DNA of 64,000 nt, taken from Toxorhynchites rutilus septentrionalis. Its lineage: Eukaryota > Arthropoda > Insecta > Diptera > Culicidae. Of the stretch, positions 63,625 through 64,000 are shown one piece after another. Where the stretch lies: positions 54,534,097 through 54,598,096 of the forward strand of contig NC_073746.1 of assembly GCF_029784135.1 (NCBI RefSeq). The letters are read 5' to 3'. A model generated the notes under the pieces. It worked only from the letters and a program-made list of their open reading frames with translations, ran no database searches and had not been told where the DNA came from. The position numbers and the translations under genes were made by a program. The stretch's first letter is position 1. Each line of letters opens with the position of its first letter.

Positions 63625-64000
63625 ATGGAGATCTCTGATGATGACTCCCCTCTGGTTGAAAAAACAAATAAAGGAACAGCGAAGACACTTAAACGCGTTC
63701 CTACATCAGAGGATGTTTCGTCCGGGGACGAGTCTGCTAACTCTAGCAAGCCCCCCTCTAAAAAACCTGCAAATATCTCCTCTCCAACCCCCCTCGCTCC
63801 TACCCCAGCTCAGATTTCGCCTCCCAATCCTGTTGTCCCCGATCCCCTTCAATCCTCGTCATCTCCTTCTCCTCCTGTTATCTTCTCTCCACGTGTCAAG
63901 GTCTATCCTGAAGATGCACCTGGAACTGGTCCGTGGGTTGTTTTCTTCAGGCCTAAGCCAAACGGAAAAGCACTTAATGTTATTCAGATCATGAAAGATC
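63625..64000 (+). CDS. Start of a LINE ORF1 (I/Jockey-type gag), runs off window
   Basis: From ATG at 63625 the frame stays open to the window edge: MEISDDDSPLVEKTNKGTAK, a long Ser/Pro-rich linker with SSGDESANSSKPPSKKPA, then TGPWVVFFRPKPNGKALNVI and QIMKD. The PWVVFFRxxPxGKxLNVIQI phrase is typical of the RNA-binding region of insect I/Jockey-type ORF1 proteins. Overlapping frames lack any such match. It could be the 5' part of a complete element lying beyond the window, possibly the LINE A family, which also has I-like features. Confidence 0.7.
   Translation, partial: MEISDDDSPLVEKTNKGTAKTLKRVPTSEDVSSGDESANSSKPPSKKPANISSPTPLAPTPAQISPPNPVVPDPLQSSSSPSPPVIFSPRVKVYPEDAPGTGPWVVFFRPKPNGKALNVIQIMKD

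Overview
The window is repeat-saturated eukaryotic nuclear DNA, most likely from a mosquito (Culicidae, culicine/Aedes-like by repeat density). The evidence is an insect-type thioester-containing protein (TEP) gene, a BEL/Pao element, an mdg1-like Ty3 element, tRNA-derived SINEs, a DD37E-like Tc1/mariner remnant and many MITEs. Genus and species are inference. I see no intact host protein-coding gene.

The only host-gene backbone is a plus-strand TEP pseudogene (complement C3/alpha-2-macroglobulin family). Twelve exons can be traced. Three lie at 17608-19029 and nine at 54768-57998, joined in phase across an intron of about 35.7 kb filled with transposons. The reading frame is broken at least eight times, yet every splice site I could place is still GT/AG, and the thioester motif GCGEQ is still spelled out at 56431-56445.

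Layout. 1-8740: repeat mosaic with two SINEs, a 1.8-kb promoter-carrying element (3065-4886) and anonymous DNA. 8741-10667: 5'-truncated LINE A with a perfect 14-bp target duplication. 10668-15260: MITEs and a decayed pogo transposon (12553-13996). 15261-17527: TTAA-flanked element holding repeat C. 17608-19029: TEP 5' exons. 19197-22691: MITEs, mariner remnant, inverted copy of the 3-kb element. 22692-38130: nested stack of histone-H2A element, repeat D with a PIF-like insertion, LINE B, second H2A element and LINE A copy 2. 38136-40025: more promoter-bearing repeat fragments. 40026-52808: Ty3 element on the minus strand, split by an intact BEL element at 41652-48326. 52809-54683: minisatellite and two MITEs. 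54768-57998: TEP 3' exons. 58046-60420: second LINE B. 60838-63525: third H2A element. 63625-64000: start of another LINE ORF1.

The most unusual content is a set of dispersed elements sharing the 16-bp palindrome GACGTAGGACTACGTC (or one-to-two-base variants) near their ends, with different cargo inside. One class, in three copies, carries degraded histone H2A gene units with TATA/cap motifs and histone 3' stem-loops. This looks like a non-autonomous mobile family that captured replication-dependent histone gene pieces. I could not run homology searches, so family names rest on motifs read directly from the translations.
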